Source of the DNA: Myotis daubentonii
Taxonomy: Eukaryota; Chordata; Mammalia; Chiroptera; Vespertilionidae
Length of the DNA: 64,000 bases
Direction of reading: 5' to 3'
Assembly: GCF_963259705.1 (NCBI RefSeq)
Contig: NC_081844.1
Span: forward strand, 25,436,294 to 25,500,293
In this document: positions 21,449 through 32,429 of the stretch, in pieces
How the letters are laid out: the number at the start of each line of letters is the position of its first letter
Numbering within the stretch: the stretch's first letter is position 1
Notes under the pieces: generated by a model
What the model was told of the DNA's origin: nothing
What the model saw: the letters and a program-made list of their open reading frames with translations, nothing else
Database searches by the model: none
Translations under genes and position numbers: made by a program

Positions 21449-22680
21449 TTCATGCCCAGAGTCACCACTAGCCCTGGAAGAAACTCAAGAAAGGAAGTTA
21501 CAGATTGTTTATAAATAAAACTTGAACATGATATCCCATCACCTTGGCTGCACTATGTGTCCAGAAGCCAGTTCCTAACGGATTAAGGGTGACACTAGGA
21601 TGTGCACAGCAGGAGGCAGGGCCCCCTGGAGCCACTGTGGAGCCTGTGCACCATGGGTCTGATTTCACGTCTGATAGGAGACCACAGGAGGTTTTATGAG
21701 AGGAGATGACCATGTCTGAATTTCCTTACTTAATTTCAACCCTTAAAAGTGCAGACATTCAAATGTGACTCAGAAGGGAGTGACATTCCCAAGATCACAC
21801 CCCTGAAACCCAGGCCTGCTTTAAGTGGTGTGCCAGGCTCCATCCTACGCTTCTTGTAATTCTGCCATCTCTGAGTTTTTGCCTCAGACGCATGTGCCAA
21901 CAGCCCACAGGGGTTGTGGCTTTTATGTCCTATACACCTGCTGATGTCCCTCGGAAGTAGTTTCTAGCATCATCCCCACTGTGCAGGTTGGGAGAAAGGA
22001 GAGGCCCTGAGAGGCACAATGGTTTTTCCAGGACAGAACTGGTCAGAAAACAAAGTCAGAACTCAGCTCTGTCTCCTGAAGGTCGAGCCTTGGTTACATT
22101 CCTGGGAGTGATGGGAAGAGCTGTGTTGGGCATCTGTGTACAGTGACAGAGATGACACAGGGGAGGAGGGTGAGCAGTCAACAGCCAGAGGGAGCTTTGA
22201 GGGTTCTGATCGAAGGGAGAGGCTCACATAATGTAATCCTGACCAAGTGACCTCACTTCCTTGGTGACAGAACAAAACAGAAGTTAGAGCTCTGGTAACC
22301 AGGCACCCACATTCCAGAGACAAGGCCCCGTGCCGCTCACTTGACTGGAGACAGTGGAGAGAGAAGGATGTTCCCCAGTTCTCTCCTGACCTTCTGAGGC
22401 TGTGGATTCTGAAAAGCCGATAAATGTTGTTGATCGCTGAAGACGCTGGCTCACCTTTTACTTCCAATGCAACTTGGCATTTGGCAGGGCGTATGCTCAG
22501 GTGACACAGGGCAGCTGCACATTCCCTGCCCTTTCTTGTGAGTGTTTTGGAGTGGAGGGAAAGGCAGGCCGGGAGGGGGCTTTTCTGGGCAGAAGCAAGT
22601 TGTTGAGTATTGGAAGCCTGATGTGTCTGTTAAGTGTATACCCAAGGCCATGTCTGTCAGGATAAAAAGTGAGTGGTGGG
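21447..22680. other. Intergenic; possible MIR, otherwise unassigned
   Basis: gcatcatccccactgtgcaggttggg near 21970 resembles a reversed MIR core. A minus-strand open stretch at 22063-22467 has no recognisable domain and no splice context, so I do not call a gene. Confidence 0.4.
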
Positions 22681-22866
22681 TCCTGGCTGGTGTGGTTCAG
22701 TTCATGCCCTGAGAGGTCGCTGGTTTGATTCCCAGGCAGGGCACATGCCTATGTTGTGGGCTTGATCCCCCTACAGTGGTGGGTGTGCAAGAGGCAGCCA
22801 ATCAATGTTTCCCTCCCTCTCTCTCTCAAGTCAATAAAAACATACTAGTATTTAAAAAAAAAAAAA
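22681..22866 (+). repeat. Ves SINE, older subfamily
   Basis: Plus-strand SINE: tcctggctggtgtggttcag, gtttgattcccaggcaggg, tail of about 14 A. Weakly matching flanks (gtgagtggtg, gagtgttgag). Confidence 0.85.
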
Positions 22867-23793
22867 AGGAGTGTTGAGGGACAGCGAGTTTTCCTACACA
22901 CGGGTAATTTTGGGACTTTAAAGGTGTCATTTTATTCCCTTCATGGCTGGAGGTCTATGCAGATGCCTCTCTGCCTGATCAGGGGAGCAAAATTTATGGT
23001 GAGGTTCCCCGCTGTGGTGCTGCCAGGCAGGCCCTGATATGTCCTGGCCTGGATACCAAGCACTGTTTTTACTGAGAGATTATGGAGGAGCTGGTAGATG
23101 GGTTCAAATTCTTGATATTCTTGGACAGGGCAGGTGCATCAGGTCACTAACAGTCAGAGCTGATGAGAGTGGGCACTGAGGTGTCTGTACACCCAGGATC
23201 CCAAGATGACCTGGGCAGGCCCAGAACCTGGACTCAAATCTGGAGACTTTTGGGGGGCCCTGCCAGGCTTTCCCACTAGTGTCCCACTGCCCCACTCTCA
23301 AAGGAGTCTGGGCCTCCATTCTTCCCACTACCAGATATATGAAAGGATAGAAAATCAGTGCATGCATATTTTTTGAAATACAGTTAGAGAAATCTGTATA
23401 TTGTTGGAATTTACATAAGGCCATGAACATCTTGCATTTTGCTGCTGTTTTCACGGTTTGAATCGCCTGCCCCAGCAGTCAGCCTCACTGTCCCTCCAAC
23501 ACTTCTCCAAGTTTTGTACATCATCACACTTAGTAGGAGGGTTTATACAGAGAAAGAGGGGATAGGATTAGTCTATTCTACAGGTGTATGCAATTTGTGC
23601 TCTACAGAACGCATCACTGGGACTCAACTCCCCCCAGTTGAGAAGCTGGGGCCTCACTTGTCTTCATGATGTTTGGTAAGGGAGGTCATTTGCCACAGTG
23701 ATGCAGTCCTTCAATGCAGTAGGACCTCAACATTATTCAATTCAGTTGCTGTGTCCATTATTTTATTGGGATCATCTAAAGTGGTTTCTGATA
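22867..23793. other. Intergenic, nothing recognised
   Basis: No coding domain. Small ORFs on both strands lack conservation signals I can judge. No repeat recognised. Confidence 0.4.
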
Positions 23794-23915
23794 GCCCTAG
23801 CCAGTTTGGCTCAGTGGATAGAGCATCCACCTGTGGACCACAAAGTCCCGGGTTCAGTTCTGGTCAAGGGCACATATCTCGGTTGTAGGCTCCTTCCTGA
23901 GATCTTAAAAAAAAA
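23794..23915 (+). repeat. Ves SINE with its 3' half deleted
   Basis: tRNA-like head is intact (gccctagccagtttggctca, cccgggttcagttctgg), but sequence jumps from the middle to a short A tract. The flank gtggtttctgata (about 23780) recurs as gtgggttctgata (about 23923). Confidence 0.88.
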
Positions 23916-24149
23916 ATTAAGTGGGTTCTGATAGATGGCATTCCTTTACTCGGGCTGCCATAACATAGTGCCATGTTATGTGATATGAACAACACATTTT
24001 CTCACAATTCTGGCAACTACAAGTTTGAGATCAGAATGTGGGCAGGATTGGTTCCTCCTGAGGCCCCCCTCCTTGGCTTGTAGATGACCATCTTTTATCT
24101 TTGTGCTCATCTGTTTCCTCTGTGCTTCTGTGTGACCTCACCTCTTTTG

Positions 24150-24955
24150 TTTGTTTTTTTGTTTTGTTTTTATTTATTTTATTTATTTATTTATTTTTGG
24201 TTGTTTTTATTTTTAACCGAGAAAATACCTTTATTTTTAGAGGGCATGGTATCCAGTCTCAGAATTTCTGAAAATGCTTCCTGGTGCCGGCAGTTTGGTG
24301 ACCTTGAGCACACTGAAGTGCACGGTCTTGCTCTGGGACTGCCACTCATTGGCCGTGACAATGTCACCACTCTGGACATCTCTGAAGGGGGACAGATGCA
24401 CTGACATGCTCTGTGGCACTTCTCACAACAGCTGTACTTTTGGATGTGGTGCAGGTGGTCTCCAGGGTGACAATGATCCTCCACATCTTGGTCATCATGC
24501 CAGACAAGATGCACCCTCAGGTGGAGGCACTGCCAGTAAAAAGGCAGTCCTTGTCAATGTAGGTGCCCTCAGTGGCCTCTTGGATGTCTTGAAGCCTGGA
24601 TCCTTGTAGTTTGGTGGTAGCTTCTCTTCGCCAGTTTCTCCAAGCAGTACCCTCTTTAAAAATTTTTTAAAATAAAATTAAGTTTTTATTGATTTTAAAG
24701 AGAGAGGAAGAGAGAGGAGGGTGAGAGAGATCTGCTGCCTTCCTCACCTGCTGCCTCCCTCACACATCCTGACCAGGGATCGAGCCCGAAACCAGGGCAT
24801 TTGCCCTGACTGGGAAACAAACTGGTGACCTTTCAATGCTCAAACAACTAAGCCACACCAAGCAGAGCCCATCTTTTTTTTGAAAGATGTTCAGCTGCTT
24901 TTGATGGGCATGCTCAGTTGGAATGTCCGCCATCTTCACAGCCGCCAGAAAAAAG
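24150..24955 (-). pseudogene. RPS11 (pseudogene): RPS11 processed pseudogene, interrupted by a SINE
   Basis: Intronless minus-strand copy of ribosomal protein S11 mRNA. The N-terminus MADIPTEHAHQKQLNIFQKK begins at 24933, preceded by 5' UTR ggcggctgtgaag. The C-terminal part MSVHLSP...DVQSGDIV...[12 protein letters not shown] is at about 24420-24300. The 3' end is gccctctaaaaataaagg followed by an A-rich tail extending to about 24150. Frames are broken by several shifts, and a Ves SINE lies at about 24661-24868. Non-functional. Confidence 0.93.
24661..24868 (-). repeat. Ves SINE inside the RPS11 retrocopy
   Basis: Minus-strand older SINE (attgattttaaagagagaggaag; head ccacaccaagcagagccc). 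It separates the first 23 or so RPS11 codons from the rest. Confidence 0.88.
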
Positions 24956-25125
24956 AAAGCAACCTGTCCTCTTCTTGTAAGAACACCAGTCATATTGGAT
25001 TAGGACCCACACCAATGAAGTCACTTAACCTTAATTATTTTCTTACAGATCATCAAACGACAGGCACATTTTGAGGTAATGAGCTTTTAGACATCAATGT
25101 GTGACACAACTCAGCTCTTAACATA

Positions 25126-25371
25126 AGATAATCCTTGGCTGATAGAGTAGCCCAGGGATAGAACTGCTGGTGGAGGGATATGCATATGTAATATTTTCAT
25201 AGCTACAGATTCCAACCGAAAAGACTGTAACAGTGATATTGCCAACTGCTCTTTCTAATGATGGCTGTTTCTTTACATCCAGTCTGACATCAAATTTCTT
25301 TTTAAAAAACAATTCTCATTAAAACAAGGTTTCTCTCTCTCTCTCTCAATATATATACATACACATACACA
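25126..25371. other. Short intergenic stretch ending in (TC)n/(TA)n
   Basis: Simple repeats at about 25330-25370 directly before the HeliBat cluster. Otherwise nothing seen. Confidence 0.5.
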
Positions 25372-25818
25372 CTAGAGGCCCGGTGCACAAAAATTTGTGC
25401 ACTCGGGGGGTCCCTCAGCCTGGCCTATGCCCTCTTGCAGTCTGGGACCCCCTCGGAGGATGTCCACATGCTGGCTTAGACCCGCTCCCTGGGGGATCGG
25501 GCCCAAGCTGGCAGTTAGACATCCCTCTGGCAGCCTGACACCCTCGGGGGATGTCAACTTGCCAGCAGGGAACAGACCTAAGCTGCAGTTGGACATCCTT
25601 AGTGCTACTGAGGAGGCAGAAGAGGCTCCTGTCACCACCGCTGTGCTGGCAGCCATCAGCCTGGCTTGTGGCTGAGCAGACCTCCCTCTGTGGGAGCACA
25701 CTGACCACCAGGGGGCAGCTCCTGCATTGAGCATCTGCCCCTGGTGGTCAGTGTGTGTCATAGTGACCAGTCATTCCCAGTTGTTCTGCTGTTAGGGTCA
25801 ATTTGCATATTATATAGA
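25372..25818 (-). mobile_element. HeliBat, first of a cluster of three
   Basis: Reverse Helitron: plus strand starts ctagaggcccggtgcaca (3' end, hairpin gtgcacaaaaatttgtgcac) and ends tttgcatattatataga (5' TC end). Subterminal inverted repeat: CCACCAGGGGGCAG at 25705-25718 and ctgcccctggtgg at 25735-25747. Confidence 0.9.
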
Positions 25819-26435
25819 ATAGAAGCCTGGTGCATGGGTGGTGGCTGACTGGTTTGCCCTGAAGGGTGTCCTGGATCAGGGTGGGGGTCCCACTGGGGTG
25901 CCTGTCCAGCCTGGGTGAGGGGCTGAGGGCCGTTTTTAGGCTGGCCAAAACCCCTTCAGGGTGGGGGTCCCCACTGGGTTGCCTGGCCAGCCTGGGTGAG
26001 GGGCTGAGGGCCATTTTCAGGCTGCCCACACCCGCTTCAGGGTGGGTGTCCCCACTGGGGTGCCTGGCCAGCCTGGGTGAGGGGCTGATGGCTGTTTTCA
26101 GACTGACCAAGCCCCCCAGCAACCGAAGCTCCAGCCTTTCCTTTTTTTTTTATTCGCTCCAGCTCCGTGGCCATGGTAACTGGAAGCAGGTATCTGGGGT
26201 TTATTTACCTTCTTTAATTGAAACTTTGTTGCCTTGAGAGGAGGCAGCAGCCAGCCGGGATGCTTGGTTTCCTCCATCACTGGGGTAACCAAGCCTCCTG
26301 TTTGCTCCAGCTCTGTAGCTGCCGGCCAGCATCTTGGTTGGGTTAATTTGCATATAGTTGCTCTGATTGGCTGGTGGGCGTGGCTTGGGGCATAGCAAAG
26401 GTACAATTTGCATGTTTGTCTATTATTAGGTAAGA
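25819..26435 (-). mobile_element. HeliBat, second of the cluster, with internal 80-bp tandem repeat
   Basis: Abuts the previous element. The 3' end is atagaagcctggtgca (decayed ctagaggcccggtgca), and the 5' end is in caatttgcatg...ttattaggtaaga. It carries three tandem copies of an 80-bp unit and, on the minus strand, an open stretch starting MEETKHPGWLLPPLKATKF (26275 leftward), a possible captured fragment. Confidence 0.8.
25877..26118. repeat. Tandem repeat, about 80 bp x 3, inside a HeliBat
   Basis: Unit starts cagggtgggggtcc at 25877, 25957 and 26038. The copies differ at a few positions only. Confidence 0.93.
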
Positions 26436-26757
26436 TAACACCCTAATATGCAAATCTACCCAACAGTGGAATGACCAGTCACTATGATGCACACTGACCA
26501 CCAGGGGGCAGACACTCAATGCAGGAGCTGCCCCTTGGTGGTCAGTGCACTCCCACAGGAGGAGCACCACTCAGCCAAAAAGATGGTCAGTGTGCTCTCT
26601 CCGCAGCAGCGCTAAGGACTCCTTGGGGGATGTCCACCTCCGGCTTAGGCCCAATAGGCAGACATCCCCCGATGGGTCGTGGACTGCAAGAGGGTGCGGG
26701 CCAGGCTGAGGGATTCCCCCCCCCCACCAGTGCACTAGTGTCATGCACTGGTCTTTA
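26436..26757 (+). mobile_element. HeliBat, third of the cluster, opposite orientation
   Basis: Starts ctaatatgcaaatc and ends with the hairpin region gtgcactagtgtcatgcact. Subterminal inverted repeat CCACCAGGGGGCAG at 26498-26511 and ctgccccttggtgg at 26528-26541. Ends are decayed, so boundaries are good to a few bases. Confidence 0.85.
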
Positions 26758-26805
26758 TATATGTGTATATATGTATGTGTATATATATATATATATACAT
26801 ATATA
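26758..26805. repeat. TA/TG-rich microsatellite
   Basis: tatatgtgtatatatgtatg repeated, between a HeliBat 3' end and a SINE. Confidence 0.85.
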
Positions 26806-26996
26806 ATGTTTCAGAGAAGAATGGAGAGGGATGAGAGAGATAGAAACATCAATGATGAAAGAGAATCATTGATAGGCTGCCTCCTGCACACCCCACACTG
26901 AGGATCAAGCCCCCCGGCATGTGCCCTGACTGGAAATCAAAACCAGGAACTCTTGGTTCCTGGGTTTATGCTCAACCACTGAGCCACATCAGCTGG
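26806..26996 (-). repeat. Ves SINE
   Basis: Minus-strand SINE (agatagaaacatcaatgatg; head ccacatcagctggga). Confidence 0.9.
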
Positions 26997-28256
26997 GATT
27001 CACTTCCTTTAATCTTAAATTCCAGCTCTTCACAAGTTTCTTGTCCCCATGTTGTGAGGATAAAGGTTTCTCCAATTTAATAAGAATTCTCCTACCCATT
27101 GACTCTGTTCACAGTCCCAGCATGGCTGGAAATCAGTGCACTTAGAGCATCTAAGTATGGTTTCTCAGCCTCCTCATTTCATCTGACCCATTTCTGTCTT
27201 GACCCCAGGGGTCTTAGGACCCGTCCTTAGGTATTCCATTTGTTATCATCTCCCTCAACCACTCCCCCCAGGCCTGAGAAAAATGGGACAGCCAAAGGAG
27301 TCAACACTGTCTACACCCATAACTCTGACTCCATGGTACTGTGGCTAGACAGGGAGTGATTGTCCCTGGGATCTAGGCCAGCTGAACTGTGGTGACACCA
27401 ACCTGGAACCCTCACCTACCTTGGTCCAACACAATTGCTATATCAATAAGAAGCTGCCATCTTGTTTAGAATCTCAGGTCTTTTTCATTCTTCCCTCTTC
27501 ACCCTATCTCCTTCTACCTGTGTTATAGCCACCAGATCTAGGCCACTAGCCCCAGCAGTGAGTATTCTGAAGTTTCAGAACTCTCTAGAATTCTAAGTCC
27601 CAGTCCTTAGTAAAGGAAGTGCCTACTGCCTCTACTACCCACCCCCAACCTCAGCTCACCACCAAGCTCCAAAGAACATGGACCAATATACACAAAGCCT
27701 GACAAAGGCACCTTCTCCCTGCCATCTTTGAGCTAATGAGGTCCCCAACCCAAGCACTTGGGGGGTTTCTCCCCAGCTTCTGTGATGTCAGTGTCTACAT
27801 CAGTAATGAGAGGCTGTCTGTGGGGAGGAGGTGGGGACTCCTCCTCCTGACTGAGTAGGCTCTGCAGCAGCAGGCTTCTGATTGAAGTTCAGATTCTCAT
27901 TAGGGTCTCACATTTCAGAGTGGTTTGAGCAAGCTTTTTGCCCCTTTGGCTGGGAGTGGATTTTGTGTCTGCCAGGTGAGCACTCTTGTCTTTTAATGTA
28001 TCCAGGCTCTGGTGGTACAGCCATCTCTCTCTAATGGCCAAGTTGCTTTTTCATTGACCATCTCTCTCTCCCCCTTCTTTACTATCTCTCCCTTCCTCCT
28101 TACAGGTTACACCATTCTGTCTTCTCCCACCATTCCCAAGAGTGAGTACTTCAGATTCCTGTGTACCTGTCACCACTACCCTTTCTATAAAATAGGAGCA
28201 GCTCAGCCATCAACAGGAAGGTCTCTGTAAAAGGAGGTACAGTTTTCTAAGTAAGC
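26997..28256. other. Unassigned intergenic DNA
   Basis: Mixed-composition sequence without SINE, L1 3' end or ORF signature that I recognise. It may be an old LTR or the 5' part of an old LINE. Confidence 0.35.
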
Positions 28257-28264
28257 CAGTAGGC

Positions 28265-28454
28265 CAGCGGCTCTCCACCTGTGGGTCGCAACCATCAGAA
28301 AACACATATAGCATATCAGATATTTACATTATGATTCCTAACAGTAGCAAAATTACTGCTATGAAGTAACAACAAAAATAATTTTATGGTTGGGGGTCAC
28401 CACATGAGGAACTGTATTAAAGGGCCGCGGCATTAGGAAGGTTGAGCACCACTG
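28265..28454 (+). mobile_element. hAT MITE (CAGCGGTTCTCAACCTGTGG family), copy 1
   Basis: Internally shortened copy. The flank cagtaggc at 28257-28264 and 28455-28462 is a perfect 8-bp duplication. Ends cagcggctctccacctgtgg and gttgagcaccactg. Confidence 0.94.
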
Positions 28455-28462
28455 CAGTAGGC

Positions 28463-29708
28463 CATCCTATGAGGGTTGTACCCTAGAGTCATTAGAGATG
28501 TACTAGTTCCATTAAGTACTTTTTTCAAGACCTCAGTGTTGTTTTTAAATTTTGGTAAAGGAGTTGATATCAGTAATACCTACTGTGTCTTGGTGCCTCC
28601 TTGCATTTTCACTTCAGTGCATGACAGGATTAGTAATTTTTATATACGAGTTTCTACCATGGTCTGATCATAGCAATTAGCTAAGCAGAGGGCATGAGGG
28701 ATCCTACAAAGTCTATTTGACACCTACTGTAGGGACCCCTCCGCGGCCTGGAATACATCGACTATATTATTTAATGGTGTGGTATTTTCATATCAGGTTC
28801 ATTGATCAGTCACCACGTTAGCCATAGCAGAGGAGGAAAGTCCCTCAAATTTTACCTAGACCTCTAACAGAGGTCCATAGTTTCATATTTCAAGACACCA
28901 CAGGGCCACAGTTGATACTATCAGGTCTGAGGTGTTGGTATGTGTCTCAGAAATTCAAGTCAACTTATTGTCATGACCAATAAAATGAGCCTTTGCAGAT
29001 TGAGGTTGAATATGTGCAGATTAAAGAGTGACCTTGATTTGTATTAGGGAATTATGGGGCAAGAGATCTTCCCAGAGTTCTTTATGCCAATGGGACAACC
29101 TTAGAGAAGGAATTGCTATTGAGATAGGTAGATCATTGTCCTGGCCAAAAGATCAGTAACATGAGCAGAACAATTAAATTCTTCACCAGGGAATTGGCTA
29201 GTGCTGACACAATTGCCTAGAATTTGACTGACTAATCTGATTCTTCTATCCAGTCCTTGATCAGGGATGACCTGTTCGAACAAGGGACAGAATGCATCAT
29301 GTCTGCAGTGGGCTCCATCACATTTGGTTACAACATTCTGTCTATAAAAGTATGAAGTCCCTGGTCATTCATGTGTTCCCAAGTGACTCCCAATGTGTTT
29401 AGAAAGACGACCTCTTCTATAGAATGGACTGCATTAATCACAGAAGAAAACACACTTCCTCTTGTAGATGAGTTATACCAGAGAAATCATTTTTGTCTCC
29501 GTTCTGTAACATCTGTCCAAAGAAAAGGCATTAGCTTAGAAAGCCTGAGGGGACCTGTATTCATGATCCAAGACAAAACAGGAAGCTGGCTGTGGAGGAT
29601 CACCAACTCAGGCCCTGGGAGGGCCTCCATTTAAAAAGGATTCTGTAAGTTTCAGCAGGGGATGCTGGGTGTGCATCACTAGCTGAGAATAGTTTCTGAT
29701 AAAGAATG
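28463..29708. other. Unassigned intergenic DNA, possibly an old ERV interior
   Basis: Composition and phrases (ctccatcacatttggttac, ggaggatcaccaactcaggcc) are not unique-looking, but no domain can be read and all frames are short. I do not assign a family. Confidence 0.3.
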
Positions 29709-29716
29709 CCTTAGGC

Positions 29717-29929
29717 CAGTGGTTCTCAAGCTTGGCTGCACTTTAGAATCACCTGGGAATCTTTTTAAAACCCTGATTTCTGGGCCTCATCCTCTGTTTC
29801 TTTGTTACTCATGTGGTGGCCCCACCCCATAACAAAGAAACAGAATTTCCGGAGGATGGGGCCCAGAAATCAGGATTTTAAAAAGATTCCCAGGTGACTC
29901 TAATGTGCAGCCAAGGTTGAGAACCACTG
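29717..29929. mobile_element. MER20-like hAT element
   Basis: Ends cagtggttctcaagcttggc and ccaaggttgagaaccactg with internal agaatcacctgggaat / attcccaggtgactc palindrome, as in MER20. The flank ccttaggc (29709-29716, 29930-29937) is a perfect 8-bp duplication. An ancient placental family. Confidence 0.9.
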
Positions 29930-29937
29930 CCTTAGGC

Positions 29938-30470
29938 AATGTCCACCATAGGTGATTTAGAGACTTTTCGATGCAGAAAAGACTAATAAAGCATTTTATG
30001 GGTCAACAGGTATGGGGAATGGATAATTGAGTGACTTATTTTGACAAATTCTTAAACCATTTGTTTCCTCATTCAAAGTCAATTATCAAATGCTATGTGA
30101 ATAAGCAATCAAGCAGATCTGATAAAGAGACTACAGCTGGGATTGTTGTGACCAAGGGGAATGTGTCCATGATACAGATTCTACATCTGCTTCCGTCACC
30201 CTCTCAGCACACAAGGCCTGGTGTTGCCTCGAAGAAATTATACACACTGGGATAAGCATGGATTTCTAAAGACGTTTCTAAGTAAGCAGGCACAGAGTGG
30301 GCTTGAGTTAGGTAATAAGAAGCTGAAAATGGTCCAAACATGGCAATAAAATTTTCTAAAAGATGCACATGACTGAGAATATCACCAAGCAGATCCCACT
30401 TGGAATTCTCCTTTATGTTTCAGAACCACAGTGTATCCAAAGGTCTAAGGGATCTCATTGAAAATAAAAG
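29938..30470. other. Intergenic, nothing recognised
   Basis: A 74-codon plus-strand open stretch (30031-30255) has no domain I know. No repeat recognised. Confidence 0.4.
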
Positions 30471-31312
30471 TCTGGCCAGTGTGGCTCAGTGGTTGAGCAC
30501 TGACTTCTGAACCAGAAGGCCACGGTTTTATTCTGGGTCAGGGCACATGCCCAGTTTGCAGGCTCAATCACCAGTGTGGAGCCTGCAAGAGGCAGCCAAT
30601 CAAGGATTCTCACTTATCATTGACTAGAGGCCCGGTGCACAAAATTCGTGCACTCACGCAGGTCCTTCAACCTGGCCTGCGCCCTCTCACAGTTTGGGAG
30701 CCCTCAGGGGATGTCCAACTGACGGGGAGTTGGTCTAAGCCATCAGCAGTTGGACATCTTTAGTGTTTCCGCGGAAGTGGGAGAGGCTCCCACCACAGTC
30801 GCTGCACTCACTGGCCATGAGCCCGGCTTCTGACTGAGCAGCACTCTCCCTGTGGGAGCACACTGACCATCAGGGGGCAGCTCCTGCACTGAGTGGGATC
30901 GGGATGAAACCAGCTCTCCAACATCCCCTGAGGGGGTCCCAGATTGCAAGAGGGCACAGGCAAGGCTGAGGGACCCCACAGGTGCATGATCGGGGCCAGG
31001 AAGGGATGCAAGAAGATGGCCAGAGGGGAGGAACCGTGGGAGGGCTCCAAGGCGTCTGGCCCATCTCACATAGTCCTGATCAGCCGGACCCCAGCAGCAA
31101 GCTAACCTACCAGAGTGTCTGCCCCTGGTGGTCAGTGCACGTCATAGCAAGCGGTTGAGCGGCCTTTGTGTATCATTAGCATATGACGCTTTGATTGGTT
31201 GAATGGATGACCAGACAACCAGACAGAGTATTAGGCTTTTATTATTTAGGATGTTTCTATCTCTCTCTCCCTCTCCCTTCCTCTCTGGAATAAAAAAATA
31301 TATTTTTTTAAA
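30471..31312 (+). repeat. Ves SINE split by a HeliBat
   Basis: SINE halves at 30471-30623 (tctggccagtgtggctcagt ... cacttatcattga) and 31252-31312 (tgtttctatctctctctccc ... aaaa). Joined at A/T they give the normal SINE word attgatgtttctatc. Confidence 0.93.
30624..31251 (-). mobile_element. HeliBat inside a SINE, precise A|T insertion
   Basis: Plus strand begins ctagaggcccggtgcaca (hairpin gtgcacaaaattcgtgcac) and ends attatttagga (5' TCCTAAATAATAAAAG on the minus strand). Host A at 30623 and T at 31252, no target duplication, as expected for Helitrons. Inverted repeat arms ccatcagggggcag at 30867-30880 and ctgcccctggtgg at 31119-31131. Confidence 0.94.
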
Positions 31313-31360
31313 AAACACCTAAAAGACAGATTCTGGGAGCCTTCTCATCTCACTCTAGAG

Positions 31361-31578
31361 CAGCGGTTCTTAACCTGTGGGTCGCGACCCCTTTGGGGGT
31401 CGAACGACCCTTTCACAGGGGTCGCCTAAGACTATCGGAAAACACATACATAATTATATATGTACAGTAGCAAACACAGTTATGAAGTAGCAACAAAAAT
31501 AATTTTATGGTTGAGGGTCACCACAACATGAGGAACTGTATTAAAGGGTCATGGCATTAGGAAGGTTGAGAACCACTG
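31361..31578 (+). mobile_element. hAT MITE (CAGCGGTTCTTAACCTGTGG), copy 2
   Basis: More complete copy, with gtcgcgacccctttgggggt palindrome. The flank ctctagag at 31353-31360 and 31579-31586 is a perfect 8-bp duplication. Confidence 0.95.
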
Positions 31579-31586
31579 CTCTAGAG

Positions 31587-32429
31587 GGTGTTTTTCCAAT
31601 TAAGATAGGGCTACAAGAAAAACTTGTTTTAGCCAGTGTCCTTTATCCACAGTCATTCGATTCTTCCTAATAAGTATTCCACATTGGGGAAAAGAAATGA
31701 ACATATAAAATCTAGGTACAGGAGATTTTAACATTCTTCTAGCATATAAAACCCAATGTGTCATTCACTTTCTATCATATGTATAGTAAATTAAATACAC
31801 ATGTACATAACATTTTAGTTTGTAAGTTTTCCCAAATTTATAGCAAGTAATGCTGCCATCATAAGATAGAACACAAAAGAACAGTTGTGGTGCCCATTTG
31901 AACAAAACCCCTTCAATATGTAATTTTTTAGTAAACACATTTCTTGTTTAATTTCGTCGCTCTTTATAAAAAGTTGTAGGCATTACTCGTTTCCCACAAT
32001 TTCATATGTGCTGGAAGTCTAAGCATGTGAATAAAAACCTGTGAATAGTGAAATAGGCAACAGGGTTTGTGGATCATTTGTAAGCATATTTTGTGCTCAT
32101 ATCTCTAAAGAAATAGTTTCAAATCATAACAATGACCAATAGTCTCTCTCCTTTCTAATGTCACTGACTGGAGATCCTTATAAATTAACTTGCACTTGAC
32201 TACACTGGTTTTACCTCCTAGAAAACAATTACCACCAATGGTAGAATAAAGTTTACCTCAGCATTCAATACAGAAAAAGGTCTTGCTTCCTTGCATAGCA
32301 ATCAAATCATCTAACACAAGCCAAAATCTTATTAAAAGTCCTTTTGGGTACCCTGTTACTATTACACCAGTCAGTCATTCATGGTTTATGATCATTCTTG
32401 TTAGAATTCATTACACTTCCCTTTTTAAA
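31587..32429. other. 3' flank of unit 2, paralogous to about 1.2-1.6 kb
   Basis: tgttagaattcattacac near 32399 matches 1558-1575. No gene. Confidence 0.5.

Larger units (their letters stand above)
23938..25125 (+). repeat. Old mammalian repeat split by the RPS11 retrocopy
   Basis: 23940-24145 (gggctgccataacatagtgcc, tctcacaattctggcaact, ccttggcttgtagatgacc) and 24957-25125 (acaccagtcatattggatta) are two halves of one familiar mammalian interspersed repeat whose family name I cannot give. A word like acctc(a/t)cctcttttg at the split is the retrocopy's likely target duplication. Confidence 0.7.

Noticed and set aside
22063..22467. 134-codon minus-strand ORF
   Set aside because: No domain, no splice context and no paralogous copy; compatible with chance.
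25877..26118. CRISPR-like array
   Set aside because: Three contiguous 80-bp units without spacers in a eukaryotic Helitron.
25866..26237. 123-codon ORF with a repeated ~27-residue unit
   Set aside because: Translation of the 80-bp HeliBat minisatellite; unit length is not conserved in frame and no known fold.
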